A stretch of DNA of 64,000 nt from Bradyrhizobium sp. URHD0069 (GTDB lineage Bacteria > Pseudomonadota > Alphaproteobacteria > Rhizobiales > Xanthobacteraceae): contig NZ_JNIJ01000017.1 in the NCBI RefSeq assembly GCF_000701345.1, positions 80,160-144,159 of the forward strand, given 5' to 3'. Position 1 is the stretch's first letter; every line of letters begins with the position of its first letter. The notes below the pieces were generated by a model. That model ran no database searches and was not told the origin of the DNA. It saw nothing but the letters and a program-made list of their open reading frames with translations. The translations under genes were made by a program, and so were the position numbers. Positions 22,969 to 32,627 of this stretch are shown piece by piece.

Positions 22969-24837
22969 ATGCTTTCAATCACCGACATATCGGTCCGGAT
23001 TGCCGGACGGCTTCTGATCGATCATGGCTCCGCGCAGATCGTCCCCGGCGCGCGCGTTGGTTTGATCGGTCGCAACGGCGCCGGTAAATCGACGCTGTTC
23101 CACGCCATTCGCGGCGAACTGCCGACAGAGACCGGCACCATCACCATCCCTCCTCGCTGGCGCGTGGGCAGTCTGGCACAGGAAGCACCCAACGGGCCGG
23201 AAAGCCTGCTTGAGGTCGTGCTCAAGGCGGACCTAGAGCGCGATGCCCTGCTACGCGAAGCCGACACCGCCCATGATCCTCACCGGATCGCGGAAATCCA
23301 GACACGGCTTGTCGACATTGACGCCCATTCGGCGCCCGCCCGTGCCGCGGCGATCCTGAGCGGCCTCGGGTTCTCGACCGCAGATCAGGCGCGGCCATGT
23401 TCGGAATTTTCCGGCGGCTGGCGGATGCGCGTGGCGCTCGCCGCGACGCTGTTTGCAGCTCCCGATCTGCTGCTGCTGGATGAGCCGACCAACTATCTGG
23501 ATCTCGAAGGCACGCTGTGGCTTGAAGACCATCTCGCGAACTATCCGCGCACGGTCATTGTCATCAGTCATGACCGCGATCTACTGGATACGTCGGTGGA
23601 CCAGATCCTTCATCTGGACCGCGGCAAACTAACGCTCTACCGCGGAACCTACTCTTCGTTCGAGGAGCAACGCGCCACGCGCGAGATGCTCGACGCCAAG
23701 CACGCCAAGCGCCAGGACGCGGAGCGCAAGCGCCTGCAGGCCTTTGTCGACCGCTTCAAAGCCAAGGCGTCGAAAGCGCGCCAAGCCCAGTCCCGCGTGA
23801 AAATGCTGGAAAAGATGAAGCCGATCGCAGCGCTAGTCACGCAAGACGTGCGGGAGATCACCTTCCCTGCACCGGAAAAGATGCTGTCGCCGCCGATCAT
23901 TGCGGTCGACGATGTTTCGGTCGGTTACGATCCGAAAAGCCCGGTGCTGAACCGCGTCACCTTGCGGATCGATACCGACGACCGCATCGCGTTGCTCGGC
24001 TCCAACGGCAACGGCAAATCGACGCTGGTCAAACTGCTTGCCAACCGGCTGGCGCCTTTTTCGGGCACGATCACGCGCGCCGAGAAGATTTCTATCGCCT
24101 ATTTTGCGCAACACCAGCTCGACGAATTGCGCGAAGACGGCTCGCCCTACGATCACGTCCGCAAGCTGATGCCGGACGCTCCCGAAACCAAGGTGCGCGG
24201 CCGCACCGGGGCGATCGGCTTCTCGGGCAAGGCCGGCGACACTCTCGTGAAAAGCCTGTCGGGCGGCGAAAAGGCGCGGCTGCTGCTGGGCCTTGCGACC
24301 TTCTTCGGTCCCAACATGATCATTCTCGACGAGCCGACCAACCATCTGGACATTGACAGCCGCGCGGCGCTGGCGGAGGCGATCAATGAATTTCCCGGCG
24401 CGGTCATCATGGTCTCGCACGATCGCTATCTGATCGAAGCCTGCGCCGATCAATTGTGGGTCGTAGCCGACCATGCCGTCACGACCTATGACGGCGACCT
24501 CGACGATTACAGGCGCATGGTATTGTCGGCCCGCGGCATGCGCACGAATTCGCGCGACCGCGAACGCGGCAACGGCCGCGACAAGGCCGCGCGCAACAAG
24601 GGTGAAAAGCGGGTTCCGCTGAAGCAGAAAATCTCAGAGGCCGAGGCCGAGATCGCGCGCATCAACGGCATTATCTCGAAAATCGACACGGCGCTCGCGC
24701 TGCCGGATCTGTTCAAGCGGGACCCGAAGCAGGCGGCCCAGCTCAGCAAGGCGCGGGCCGGTGCGGCGAGCGCCTTGCAGCGGGCCGAGGAAGAATGGCT
24801 GGCGGCAAGTTCGCAATATGACGAAGCGGCGGGCTAA
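22969..24837 (+). CDS. ABC-F family ATPase
   Basis: A 622-residue soluble protein with two ABC ATPase domains and no membrane segments, the ABC-F layout. The first domain has GLIGRNGAGKSTLFHAI (Walker A, about residue 34), a signature SEFSGGWRMRVALA and LLLLDEPTNYLDLEG. The second has ALLGSNGNGKSTLVKLL, SLSGGEKARLLLGL and IILDEPTNHLDIDSR. A charged linker (KHAKRQDAERKRLQAFVDRF) joins them, and a C-terminal coiled coil (LKQKISEAEAEIARINGI) follows. Such proteins act at the ribosome during stalled translation or, like Uup, in genome maintenance. The length and coiled coil favour the Uup/YheS side. The ATG at 22969 lacks a strong ribosome site. Confidence 0.9.
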   Translation: MLSITDISVRIAGRLLIDHGSAQIVPGARVGLIGRNGAGKSTLFHAIRGELPTETGTITIPPRWRVGSLAQEAPNGPESLLEVVLKADLERDALLREADTAHDPHRIAEIQTRLVDIDAHSAPARAAAILSGLGFSTADQARPCSEFSGGWRMRVALAATLFAAPDLLLLDEPTNYLDLEGTLWLEDHLANYPRTVIVISHDRDLLDTSVDQILHLDRGKLTLYRGTYSSFEEQRATREMLDAKHAKRQDAERKRLQAFVDRFKAKASKARQAQSRVKMLEKMKPIAALVTQDVREITFPAPEKMLSPPIIAVDDVSVGYDPKSPVLNRVTLRIDTDDRIALLGSNGNGKSTLVKLLANRLAPFSGTITRAEKISIAYFAQHQLDELREDGSPYDHVRKLMPDAPETKVRGRTGAIGFSGKAGDTLVKSLSGGEKARLLLGLATFFGPNMIILDEPTNHLDIDSRAALAEAINEFPGAVIMVSHDRYLIEACADQLWVVADHAVTTYDGDLDDYRRMVLSARGMRTNSRDRERGNGRDKAARNKGEKRVPLKQKISEAEAEIARINGIISKIDTALALPDLFKRDPKQAAQLSKARAGAASALQRAEEEWLAASSQYDEAAG

Positions 24838-24868
24838 GCGAATTTCACTGCAAGAATGCAGGGAACGG

Positions 24869-25408
24869 CTACGTCGCGTCCTGCCTCTTCCTGGGCTTTG
24901 CAGTCTTGGGCTGCGCGACCGGCTCAGGTGCACGCTCGATCGAGCTCAGCCGTCCGGATGTGAAGGTGTAGATTCCGGCGCGCTGCCCCTTCGAGTAATT
25001 GATCACCGCCACCCGATCGCCGCGGGGGTTGGTGGAGAGATTGACGCTGTCAGGTGCGCCGATGCCGCGCACGACGTCGCATTCGGTATGACCAAGTGCC
25101 ACCGATCCCGATGTCGATGGGGGTGGCGCACCAGCGGCGCCGTCGGTCAACGCGTCTGCGGCTCCGCCGGCAGGCGTCATCCCCGGGCAAAGCCCATCGG
25201 CACTGACCATATCTTCCGCAGTAACCGCCTTGCTGGGGCTTAGCGGCGGAGTTTCAATCGAAACGTTTCGGATGAATAGCCTGCCGGAGCGCGAAAACCA
25301 TTCCGCATCTTTCGACATAAGGTCGGACGCGCCTGAACAGCCCACGACGGCAGGGGCAAGCAGAAGCAACGCAAACAGTTGTTTTCGATGAGAGTTTTTG
25401 TCTCGCAC
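24869..25408 (-). CDS. Predicted lipoprotein
   Basis: A 179-residue protein with a lipoprotein signal: basic MRDKNSHRKQ, a leucine-rich core LFALLLLAPAVVG, then Cys at about residue 24. The mature part contains SADGLCPGMTPAGG, a Pro/Ser linker, and a conserved-looking domain with VALGHTECDVVRGIGAPDSV, then VINYSKGQRAGIYTFTSGRL, resembling small outer-membrane-assembly-like (SmpA/BamE-type) folds. That resemblance is weak. It is probably anchored in the outer membrane. It lies convergent with the ABC-F gene and downstream of the holC-pepA region. Confidence 0.75.
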   Translation of the reverse strand: MRDKNSHRKQLFALLLLAPAVVGCSGASDLMSKDAEWFSRSGRLFIRNVSIETPPLSPSKAVTAEDMVSADGLCPGMTPAGGAADALTDGAAGAPPPSTSGSVALGHTECDVVRGIGAPDSVNLSTNPRGDRVAVINYSKGQRAGIYTFTSGRLSSIERAPEPVAQPKTAKPRKRQDAT

Positions 25409-25530
25409 GATTACTTAAGTTCCCACCCCGTCGCCTAAGCGCTTGTCCCACCATCACTTTGCGGCACGACCGTGGCTAGCTGCAAGTGCATGGACCGAAA
25501 CTGCAAATTATCGTTAATTGCCGGACATTG

Positions 25531-25983
25531 CTATTCCCGCCGCTGCCACCGGCCGCGCTCGTCGGCCTGCCAATAGGTGACCTCGAATCCGCGCGCCTTG
25601 CAATCCGTCCAGGCGCCCCGCGCGGCGGCCAGCGCCTCGCCATCGTCGCCGTTAAAGACCAAAACCATCCGATCATAGGCGTGCGAATCCGCGGGCAAGC
25701 CGGCATTGTCGATCAGAAACCTGACATTGGCCCCATTCGGGTTGCCCTCTTCCACCGCTAGCACGATCGGCTGATCCTGCGCATCGCCGGCGCGCCAGGT
25801 GGCATGCGGCAAGAACGAATCGTCGCGATAGGTCCACAAATGAGCGTCGAGCGCATCGGTGCGCTCCTGCGATGTCGACTGCACCACGACCCGCCAGCCA
25901 CGCTCCAGCGATTTTTCGAGCAAGGAAGGCAAAACGTTTTCAAGCGACATGTTTTGCAGGTGGTAAAACAGAACTTCGGTCAT
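25531..25983 (-). CDS. holC: DNA polymerase III chi subunit
   Basis: A 150-residue chi subunit, a clamp-loader accessory that contacts single-strand-binding protein. The family pattern is visible: [20 protein letters not shown], then [52 protein letters not shown] and [20 protein letters not shown]. The ATG overlaps the stop of pepA as ATGA (25980-25983), so translation is coupled to the aminopeptidase, an arrangement usual in Proteobacteria. Confidence 0.93.
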   Translation of the reverse strand: MTEVLFYHLQNMSLENVLPSLLEKSLERGWRVVVQSTSQERTDALDAHLWTYRDDSFLPHATWRAGDAQDQPIVLAVEEGNPNGANVRFLIDNAGLPADSHAYDRMVLVFNGDDGEALAAARGAWTDCKARGFEVTYWQADERGRWQRRE

Positions 25984-27482
25984 CGCTTGGCTTCATAGTA
26001 CTCCGCGACCAGCCGCTCCAGCAGGCGAACACCGTAACCCGAACCCCAGCTGTGATTGATGTCGGATTTCGGCGCGCCCATCGCGGTTCCCGCGATATCT
26101 AGATGCGCCCACGGGGTGTCGTCGACGAAGCGCTGCAGGAACTGCGCGGCGGTGATCGAACCGCCATGACGGGTGCCGGTGTTCTTCATGTCGGCGAACT
26201 GCGAATCGATCTGCTTGTCGTATTCCGGGCCAAGTGGCATGCGCCAGACCCGCTCTCCCGTTGCAAGCCCGATCTTGGTCAAGCGTTCGGCCAGTTCATC
26301 GTTATTGGAGAACAAGCCGGCATATTCGGTGCCGAGCGCGACCATGATCGCACCGGTCAGCGTTGCCAGATCGACCATGAATTTCGGCTTGAACTTTTTC
26401 GCCACATACCAGAGCACGTCCGCCAGCACCAATCGACCCTCGGCGTCGGTGTTGATGATCTCGATGGTCTGCCCGGACATCGACGTCACGATGTCGCCGG
26501 GACGTTGCGCGTTGCCGTCGGGCATGTTCTCGACAAGGCCGATGGCGCCAACCGCGTTGACCTTGGCCTTCCGCGCGGCCAGCGCATGCATCAGTCCGAC
26601 GACGCAAGCTGCGCCGCCCATGTCGCCCTTCATATCCTCCATGCTTCCTGCGGGCTTGATGGAAATGCCGCCGGTATCGAAACAAACGCCCTTGCCGACA
26701 AAAGCAACCGGCTGATCGCCGCGCTTGCCGCCATTCCAGCGCATGATCACGGTGCGGCCGGGCCGCGTCGAGCCTTGGGCGACACCGAGCAGCGCGCCCA
26801 TTCCGAGTTTGGTCATGGCCTTGACGTCGAGTACCTCGACATCGACGCCGAGCTTGCGCAGCTGGCTGGCGCGGCGCGCGAATTCCTCCGGATAAAGGAC
26901 GTTCGGAGGCTCGTTCACCAGTTCGCGCGCCATGACGACGCCATCGACGATGTGAGCGTGAGGGGCGAACGCCTTTCGCGCAGCCGCCACATCATCGACC
27001 GCGAGCGAAACGTCCGCGCGCAATGCGGCCTCATCGCCGTCCTTCTTTTTGGTTTTGTAACGGTCGAACTTATAGGCGCGCAGCCGTATGCCCGATGCGA
27101 CCGCGGCCGCCTGATCGGCCGTCATCGCCCCTGTCGGCAATTCCGCAATGATCGTCACGACACCGTTGCCGGCGCGCAGCTTGCCGGCCGCCGCGCCGCC
27201 AAACTTGAGAAAATCATTGTCCTTGATGGCCGAAAGCTTGCCAGCGCCGATCACGATCAGTCGCGAGGCCTTGAGGCCCTCCGGCGCCAGAATATCGAGC
27301 GTGGACCCGCTCTTTCCCTTGAACTGGTTGGTGTCGGCGGCGCGCTTGACCAGATTGGCCGCCCCGCCCAGCGTCTCGCGGGTCGCCGCACCGAACTTCA
27401 ACGTATCGTCGCAGAATACCACCAGAACCCCACGCGGGGCGGTGGAAAACGGAACGAATCCGACCTTGACGGCGTCGGGCAT
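25980..27482 (-). CDS. pepA: Leucyl aminopeptidase (M17)
   Basis: A 500-residue cytosolic M17 aminopeptidase using two metal ions. The N-terminal domain is variable. The catalytic domain shows [38 protein letters not shown] with the first metal-binding Lys/Asp, [15 protein letters not shown], and the family hallmark [17 protein letters not shown]. The ATG at 27482 has GGAGG upstream and gives the normal family length; the open frame to 27689 is the divergent promoter region. It forms a coupled pair with holC. Confidence 0.95.
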   Translation of the reverse strand: MPDAVKVGFVPFSTAPRGVLVVFCDDTLKFGAATRETLGGAANLVKRAADTNQFKGKSGSTLDILAPEGLKASRLIVIGAGKLSAIKDNDFLKFGGAAAGKLRAGNGVVTIIAELPTGAMTADQAAAVASGIRLRAYKFDRYKTKKKDGDEAALRADVSLAVDDVAAARKAFAPHAHIVDGVVMARELVNEPPNVLYPEEFARRASQLRKLGVDVEVLDVKAMTKLGMGALLGVAQGSTRPGRTVIMRWNGGKRGDQPVAFVGKGVCFDTGGISIKPAGSMEDMKGDMGGAACVVGLMHALAARKAKVNAVGAIGLVENMPDGNAQRPGDIVTSMSGQTIEIINTDAEGRLVLADVLWYVAKKFKPKFMVDLATLTGAIMVALGTEYAGLFSNNDELAERLTKIGLATGERVWRMPLGPEYDKQIDSQFADMKNTGTRHGGSITAAQFLQRFVDDTPWAHLDIAGTAMGAPKSDINHSWGSGYGVRLLERLVAEYYEAKR

Positions 27483-27829
27483 AGGCAATCCTCCAAAATC
27501 AGGGCTGTCGCTGGTCGGGAACCCGGCGGGCGGCTTTGAATGTTCTCTTCGGCTGTGATTCACGTCCGTCCAGAGCAGGTCCCGGACACTATGACCTGTC
27601 GGCGGCTGCCCTGCCAAGCGCCGGTCGTGGCCGGGGGGCCACATAGCTCGAATATTAACCATATCCGGCGGGCGCCATGGCCCAGCCATTTTGTTGATGG
27701 ATCAAAGGGATGCTAGTGATAGACGGAGCGGGCTGGACGAATGGCGGCGCGACCAAGGGGGATCCCCAATTCGGGATTGGTCGCCAGCCGCAGCTTCAGC
27801 TCGCAGGGGGCGGGGATCGTGCGGTAACG
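27483..27829. other. Divergent promoter region between pepA and lptF
   Basis: Holds the 5' regions of pepA (minus) and lptF (plus). No further gene is seen. TTGTTG at 27691 is followed after about 17 bases by TAGTGATAG-type sequence and could be an lptF promoter, but the match is weak. Confidence 0.3.
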
Positions 27830-28999
27830 ATGGGGTCGATCGACAGGTATATCTTTCGCACGACGCTCGCGTCGTTTGCGCTGGTTCTGGTCAGCCTGAC
27901 GGGGGTGATCTGGATTACGCAGGCGTTGCGCGGCATCGACCTGATGACCAGCCAGGGTCAGACCATCCTCACCTTCCTCGGCGTCACCAGTCTGGTCATT
28001 CCGGCGCTGGTGCTGATCATCTCGCCCATCGCCCTGATGATCGCGATCTCGCACACGCTGAACAAGCTCGCGACCGACTCTGAGATCATCGTGATGAACG
28101 CGGCCGGCTTCTCGCCATTCCGGCTGTTCCGTCCGTTTCTCTATGCCACCTTGGTGGTGGCGATCATGGTTGCCTTCATCGCCTCTTATCTTGCGCCCGA
28201 TGGCATGCGCCGCCTGAAGCAATGGGATGCCGAAATCACCGCGGATGTGCTGGCCAATATCCTGCAGCCCGGCCGCTTCGCTCAGCTCGATCAGAACCTG
28301 ACCATCCGCATTCGAGAGCGGCAACCCGGCGGCGTGCTTGTCGGCATCTTTGTCGACGACCGCCGCGATCCCAAGGAACGTGTCAGCATCATCGCCGACC
28401 ACGGAACGGTCATGAAGAACGAGACCGGCTCGTTTCTGATCCTCGAGGACGGAAATCTCCAACGCTTCGAAGTCGGCAAGCGCGACCCCGCGCTGGTGGC
28501 GTTCGGCCGTTATGCATTCGACATGTCGAAATTCTCGAATCAAGGCCGCGACGTCACGTTGGGCATTCGCGAACGCTACCTTTGGGAGTTGCTTTCGCCG
28601 CCTGCCGATGATGCGGTCTACGCCCAGTTGCCCGGACAGTTCCGCGCCGAGCTGCATGACCGTTTCATGGCGCCAATCTACCCGTTTGCATTCGCGGCGC
28701 TCACCTTTGCCTTTCTCGGCGCGCCGCGCACGACGCGCCAGAGCCGCAACTTTTCGATCTCTACTGCCATCCTCGCCGTGTTCGGGCTGCGCATGGCGGG
28801 TTTCGCCTGCTCCGTCGTGGCGGTGAAATCGCCGCTCGCTCCCCTCGTTCAATATCTCATGCTGGCATTTGCCATCGGCGCAAGCCTTTGGATCATCCTC
28901 GGCAGCGTCGTGGTCGAACCGCCGGCTGCGCTGATGGAAGCGATCAACAAATCGAACGCGCGTCTTTTGCGGCTTTTCGGGCGGCCCGCCACAGCATGA
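27830..28999 (+). CDS. lptF: LPS export permease LptF
   Basis: A 389-residue YjgP/YjgQ permease. With LptG it forms the membrane part of the LptB2FG transporter that extracts lipopolysaccharide from the inner membrane. It begins MGSIDRYIFRTTLASFALVL and has three N-terminal hydrophobic segments, a periplasmic beta-jellyroll region (IRERQPGGVLVGIFVDDRRD, then FLILEDGNLQRF) and three C-terminal helices. The ATG at 27830 fits the family start; its ribosome site is weak. Its stop overlaps the lptG start as ATGA. First gene of the export and outer-membrane assembly operon. Confidence 0.93.
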   Translation: MGSIDRYIFRTTLASFALVLVSLTGVIWITQALRGIDLMTSQGQTILTFLGVTSLVIPALVLIISPIALMIAISHTLNKLATDSEIIVMNAAGFSPFRLFRPFLYATLVVAIMVAFIASYLAPDGMRRLKQWDAEITADVLANILQPGRFAQLDQNLTIRIRERQPGGVLVGIFVDDRRDPKERVSIIADHGTVMKNETGSFLILEDGNLQRFEVGKRDPALVAFGRYAFDMSKFSNQGRDVTLGIRERYLWELLSPPADDAVYAQLPGQFRAELHDRFMAPIYPFAFAALTFAFLGAPRTTRQSRNFSISTAILAVFGLRMAGFACSVVAVKSPLAPLVQYLMLAFAIGASLWIILGSVVVEPPAALMEAINKSNARLLRLFGRPATA

Positions 29000-30093
29000 G
29001 CATGATGACCAACACGCTTGGGCGATACTTCGCCGGCCGCTTCGTGGTCTCGGCGGTGGGCGTGTTTGCCAGCATTTTCGTCCTGCTGGTGCTCGTCGAT
29101 TACATCGAAATGGTCCGGAAGACTTCGGGGCTGGTTTCGGCCTCGGCCATCACGGTCGCGGAGACCTCGCTGTTCCGTGTGCCGCAATTGCTCGAAAAGA
29201 TGATGCCGTTTTGCATTCTGATCGGGGCGATGACCTGCTATCTGGCGCTCTCGCGGCGGTTGGAACTCGTGGTGGCGCGCGCCGCGGGCGTATCCGCCTG
29301 GCAGTTCATCGCGCCGGCGCTGGCAAGCGCGCTCGTACTCGGAATCCTGGCAACGACCGCTTACAACCCGATCTCCGCCAACTTGCGCGAACTCTCCAAG
29401 CGGATGGAGGCGGAGCTGTTCGGCTCCGCTCCCGGCGGCGGCATTCAGGACGCATCCGGCTTCTGGATCAATCAGGTGAACAGCGATGGCCAGGCCATCA
29501 TCAATGCCGCCCGCAGCGAGCAGCAGGGCGTGCGGCTGACCGGGCTGACCGTGTTCCGATTCGATACCGACTACCAGTTCAAGGAACGAATCGAAGCGCG
29601 CGAGGCGACCCTTGAGGAAGGACACTGGCTGTTCAAAAACGCACGCCGTTACTCTCTGGACGGACCGCCGGTTGACCAGGACAGCTTCTCCCTCACGACC
29701 AGCCTGACGCCAGCGCAGGTCCGCAACAGCTTCTCCACGCCGGAAACTGTGTCTTTTTGGCAACTCCCGAGCTATATCCGATCCTCAGAAAGCTCCGGAT
29801 TCGCCACTGCTGGGTATCGGTTGCAGTACCACAAGCTGATTGCACAGCCATTTTTGCTGGCTGCAATGGTCATGCTGGCCGCCGCCGTCAGCCTGCGGTT
29901 CTTCCGCTTCGGCGGCGTGCAAAAGATGGTTTTAAGTGGCGTGGGAGCAGGCTTTCTGCTCTACGTTTTGTCGAAAGTAACTGAGGATTTGAGCAAGGCT
30001 GAGTTGATGCATCCCATCGCTTCGGCGTGGCTGCCCGTATGCGTGGGCGGCCTCACCGGCTTTTTGGCCTTGCTGTACCAGGAGGACGGGTAG
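28996..30093 (+). CDS. lptG: LPS export permease LptG
   Basis: A 365-residue partner of LptF. MTNTLGRYFAGRFVVSAVGV starts the first membrane helix, then VELTS-like coupling segment LLEKMMPFCILIGAMTCYLA, the periplasmic domain (SDGQAIINAARSEQQGVRLT) and C-terminal helices around VLSGVGAGFLLYVLSKVTED. It gives the asymmetric half of the LptB2FG exporter. The ATG at 28996 overlaps the lptF stop, and its own TAG overlaps the GTG of lptD by one base, so three genes are translationally coupled. Confidence 0.93.
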   Translation: MSMMTNTLGRYFAGRFVVSAVGVFASIFVLLVLVDYIEMVRKTSGLVSASAITVAETSLFRVPQLLEKMMPFCILIGAMTCYLALSRRLELVVARAAGVSAWQFIAPALASALVLGILATTAYNPISANLRELSKRMEAELFGSAPGGGIQDASGFWINQVNSDGQAIINAARSEQQGVRLTGLTVFRFDTDYQFKERIEAREATLEEGHWLFKNARRYSLDGPPVDQDSFSLTTSLTPAQVRNSFSTPETVSFWQLPSYIRSSESSGFATAGYRLQYHKLIAQPFLLAAMVMLAAAVSLRFFRFGGVQKMVLSGVGAGFLLYVLSKVTEDLSKAELMHPIASAWLPVCVGGLTGFLALLYQEDG

Positions 30094-32591
30094 TGGCCGT
30101 TGTCGCCGCCCGCCAAGGAAGCTCGCCTGTGTTCGGGCGGCGCACCGCTGTGCGCCGTCACCGTACCCGCTTGGCCGCCGTGAGCCGACCGATCCTCGCC
30201 CTCGTCTTCGGATTGATTTTTGCCGACGCGCTAGGTGTTGCCTTAACGACCCCGGCCTCAGCGCAAGGCTTCACCTACAATCCGCTCCCTCCCCGGCCGA
30301 AGCCGCCGCCTGCCGCCAACGACGGAAGGATGCTCGTCCAGGCGGTCGAGGTGGATTACGACTACAACAACTCGCGCGTGTCGGCGGTCGGCAACGTGCA
30401 GTTGTTCTATAACGGCACGAGCGTCGAAGCCGATAAGGTCATCTACGACCAGAAGACCAAGCGCCTTCATGCCGAAGGCAACATCCGCATGACCGATGCG
30501 GACGGCAAAATCACCTACGCCAATATTATGGATTTAAGCGACGATTACCGCGACGGCTTCGTCGATTCGCTCCGGGTCGACACCGCCGACCAGACGCGAA
30601 TGGCGGCGACCCGCGCGGACCGATCGAGCGGCAACTACACCGTCTTCGAAAACGGCGTTTATACCGCCTGCGCACCCTGTAGGGACGATCCGAAGAAGCC
30701 GCCGCTATGGCAGGTCAAGGGCGCGCGCATCATTCACGACCAGACCGAGAAGATGCTGTACTTCGAGAACTCGCAGCTGGAGTTCTTCGGGGTTCCGATG
30801 GCATATCTGCCATACTTCTCGACGCCCGATCCGACCGTGAAGCGCAAGACCGGGTTCCTGATGCCGGGCATCTCCCAGGCTTCGACCTTTGGGTATGCCG
30901 TCGAAACCCCGTTCTACTGGGCGATCGCTCCCGACTACGACGCGACCTTCAACCCGCGGTTCACCTCCCGGCAAGGCGTGCTGTTCCAGGGCGAATTTCG
31001 TCAGCGCCTGATCAACGGCGCATATCAAATCCGCGCCTACGGCATCGACCAGTTGGACCCCGGAGCCTTTGCCGGTCTGCCCGGAGACCGCACCTTCCGC
31101 GGTGGCATCGACACCAAGGGCCAGTTCGCGCCGAACGACAAATGGGTGTGGGGCTGGGACGGCGTACTGCTCTCGGACTTCTACTTTTTCTCGGATTACA
31201 GGCTGGCCCAATACAGGGATCCGTTTGGCTCGTTTCTCAGCCTGCCGACGGAAGCCATTTCCCAGCTCTATCTGACGGGCGTCGGCAATCGCAGCTACTT
31301 CGATGCGCGCACGATCTACTATTTGAGCTATTCGGGTTTCCAGGACCAGGTCCCGGTGATTCACCCGGTTCTCGATTATTCGAACGTGCTCAACCATCCG
31401 ATCTTTGGCGGTGAGTTCAGCTACAAGACGAATCTCACGAGCCTTACGCGGAATACCGCCGTCTTCGACCCGATCACGACACTGGCGAACACCGCCAGCC
31501 TCTGTGTAACGGCGTCCGCCGATCCGCTCGCGCGGTTGCCGTCGCAATGCCTGCTTCGCGGCATTCCGGGCACTTACACGCGTCTGACGGCTGAGGGGCA
31601 GTGGCGGCGATCGTTCACCGATTCCGCCGGTCAAATCTGGACGCCGTTTGCGAGCGTCCGTGCCGATGCGATCAATGCCGAAATCTCGAACCAGCCGGGC
31701 GTCTCCAACTTCCTTCCGGTCGGCGACACGAACGCGCTTCGCGTGATGCCAACGGTCGGCCTCGAATATCGCTATCCCTTCATCAACGTTCAGCCCTGGG
31801 GCACCACGACGATCGAGCCGATCGCGCAGGTCATTATCCGGCCGAACGAATCCTACGCAGGCCAGCTTCCCAACGAAGACGCCCAGAGTCTGGTTTTCGA
31901 CACCAGCAACCTGTTCAGCGTCGATAAATTCTCGGGCTATGACCGCGTCGAAGGCGGCGGCCGTGCCAATGTCGGCGTGCAGGCAACAACGCAATTCGAC
32001 CGCGGCGGCGCCATCAAATTCCTGTTCGGGCAATCCTATCAGTTGTTCGGCCTGAATTCGTTCGGGGTCCAGGACATGACCAATACCGGTCTCGACTCCG
32101 GTCTCGCGACTCCGAAATCGGACTACGTCACCAGCCTCAACTATTCGCCGAACAGAACCTATACGTTCAGCACGCGCGCGCGATTAGATCAGGCAACCGG
32201 AAGCCTGCAGCGCTTCGAAACCGAAGGCCGGGCCAATTTCGACCGCTGGTCGGTCAGCCTGATGTACGGCGACTATGCCGCGCAACCGGAGATAGGATAT
32301 CTGACGCGCCGCGAAGGGATTTTGGCCAGCGGATCGGTCAAGGTAGGGGCGAACTGGGTGGTGACGGGAGCTGCCCGATGGGATCTGGTGGCCAACCAGA
32401 TCAACCAATATGTCGTCGGCGCCGGGTATGTGGACGACTGCTTCGTGCTGGCGGCCAACTATGTCACCTCTTTCTCTTATTCCGCAGGCCCTACGCCGCC
32501 CGTGCTCAGTCAGGCCTTCATGCTGCAAATCGGTCTGCGGACCATTGCCAATACGTCCGCGTCAGGTGGCGGATCTGCGGGTATCCAATAG
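30093..32591 (+). CDS. lptD: LPS-assembly outer membrane protein LptD
   Basis: An 832-residue outer-membrane protein that, with LptE, places lipopolysaccharide in the outer leaflet. The signal peptide ends TTPASA before QGFTYNPLPP. An OstA/LptA-like domain follows (VQAVEVDYDYNNSRVSAVGN, then VIYDQKTKRLHAEGNIRM), then the large C-terminal beta barrel, LptD domain, with PYFSTPDPTVKRKTGFLMPG. Cysteines at YTACAPC and further on could support a disulfide. The GTG at 30093 has GGAGGA at ideal spacing (30081-30086), which decides the start; the frame upstream lies inside lptG. Confidence 0.95.
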   Translation: MAVVAARQGSSPVFGRRTAVRRHRTRLAAVSRPILALVFGLIFADALGVALTTPASAQGFTYNPLPPRPKPPPAANDGRMLVQAVEVDYDYNNSRVSAVGNVQLFYNGTSVEADKVIYDQKTKRLHAEGNIRMTDADGKITYANIMDLSDDYRDGFVDSLRVDTADQTRMAATRADRSSGNYTVFENGVYTACAPCRDDPKKPPLWQVKGARIIHDQTEKMLYFENSQLEFFGVPMAYLPYFSTPDPTVKRKTGFLMPGISQASTFGYAVETPFYWAIAPDYDATFNPRFTSRQGVLFQGEFRQRLINGAYQIRAYGIDQLDPGAFAGLPGDRTFRGGIDTKGQFAPNDKWVWGWDGVLLSDFYFFSDYRLAQYRDPFGSFLSLPTEAISQLYLTGVGNRSYFDARTIYYLSYSGFQDQVPVIHPVLDYSNVLNHPIFGGEFSYKTNLTSLTRNTAVFDPITTLANTASLCVTASADPLARLPSQCLLRGIPGTYTRLTAEGQWRRSFTDSAGQIWTPFASVRADAINAEISNQPGVSNFLPVGDTNALRVMPTVGLEYRYPFINVQPWGTTTIEPIAQVIIRPNESYAGQLPNEDAQSLVFDTSNLFSVDKFSGYDRVEGGGRANVGVQATTQFDRGGAIKFLFGQSYQLFGLNSFGVQDMTNTGLDSGLATPKSDYVTSLNYSPNRTYTFSTRARLDQATGSLQRFETEGRANFDRWSVSLMYGDYAAQPEIGYLTRREGILASGSVKVGANWVVTGAARWDLVANQINQYVVGAGYVDDCFVLAANYVTSFSYSAGPTPPVLSQAFMLQIGLRTIANTSASGGGSAGIQ

Positions 32592-32627
32592 GGCGCGCCG
32601 ACACTCCTGCGGAGGACGATTCCCGCG

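Noticed and set aside
26103..27539. Long open frame on the + strand (478 codons)
   Set aside because: It is antisense to pepA, whose M17 motifs are complete; a high-GC shadow frame.
30705..32033. Long minus-strand open frame
   Set aside because: Antisense of lptD and Arg-rich; lptD is clearly the real gene.
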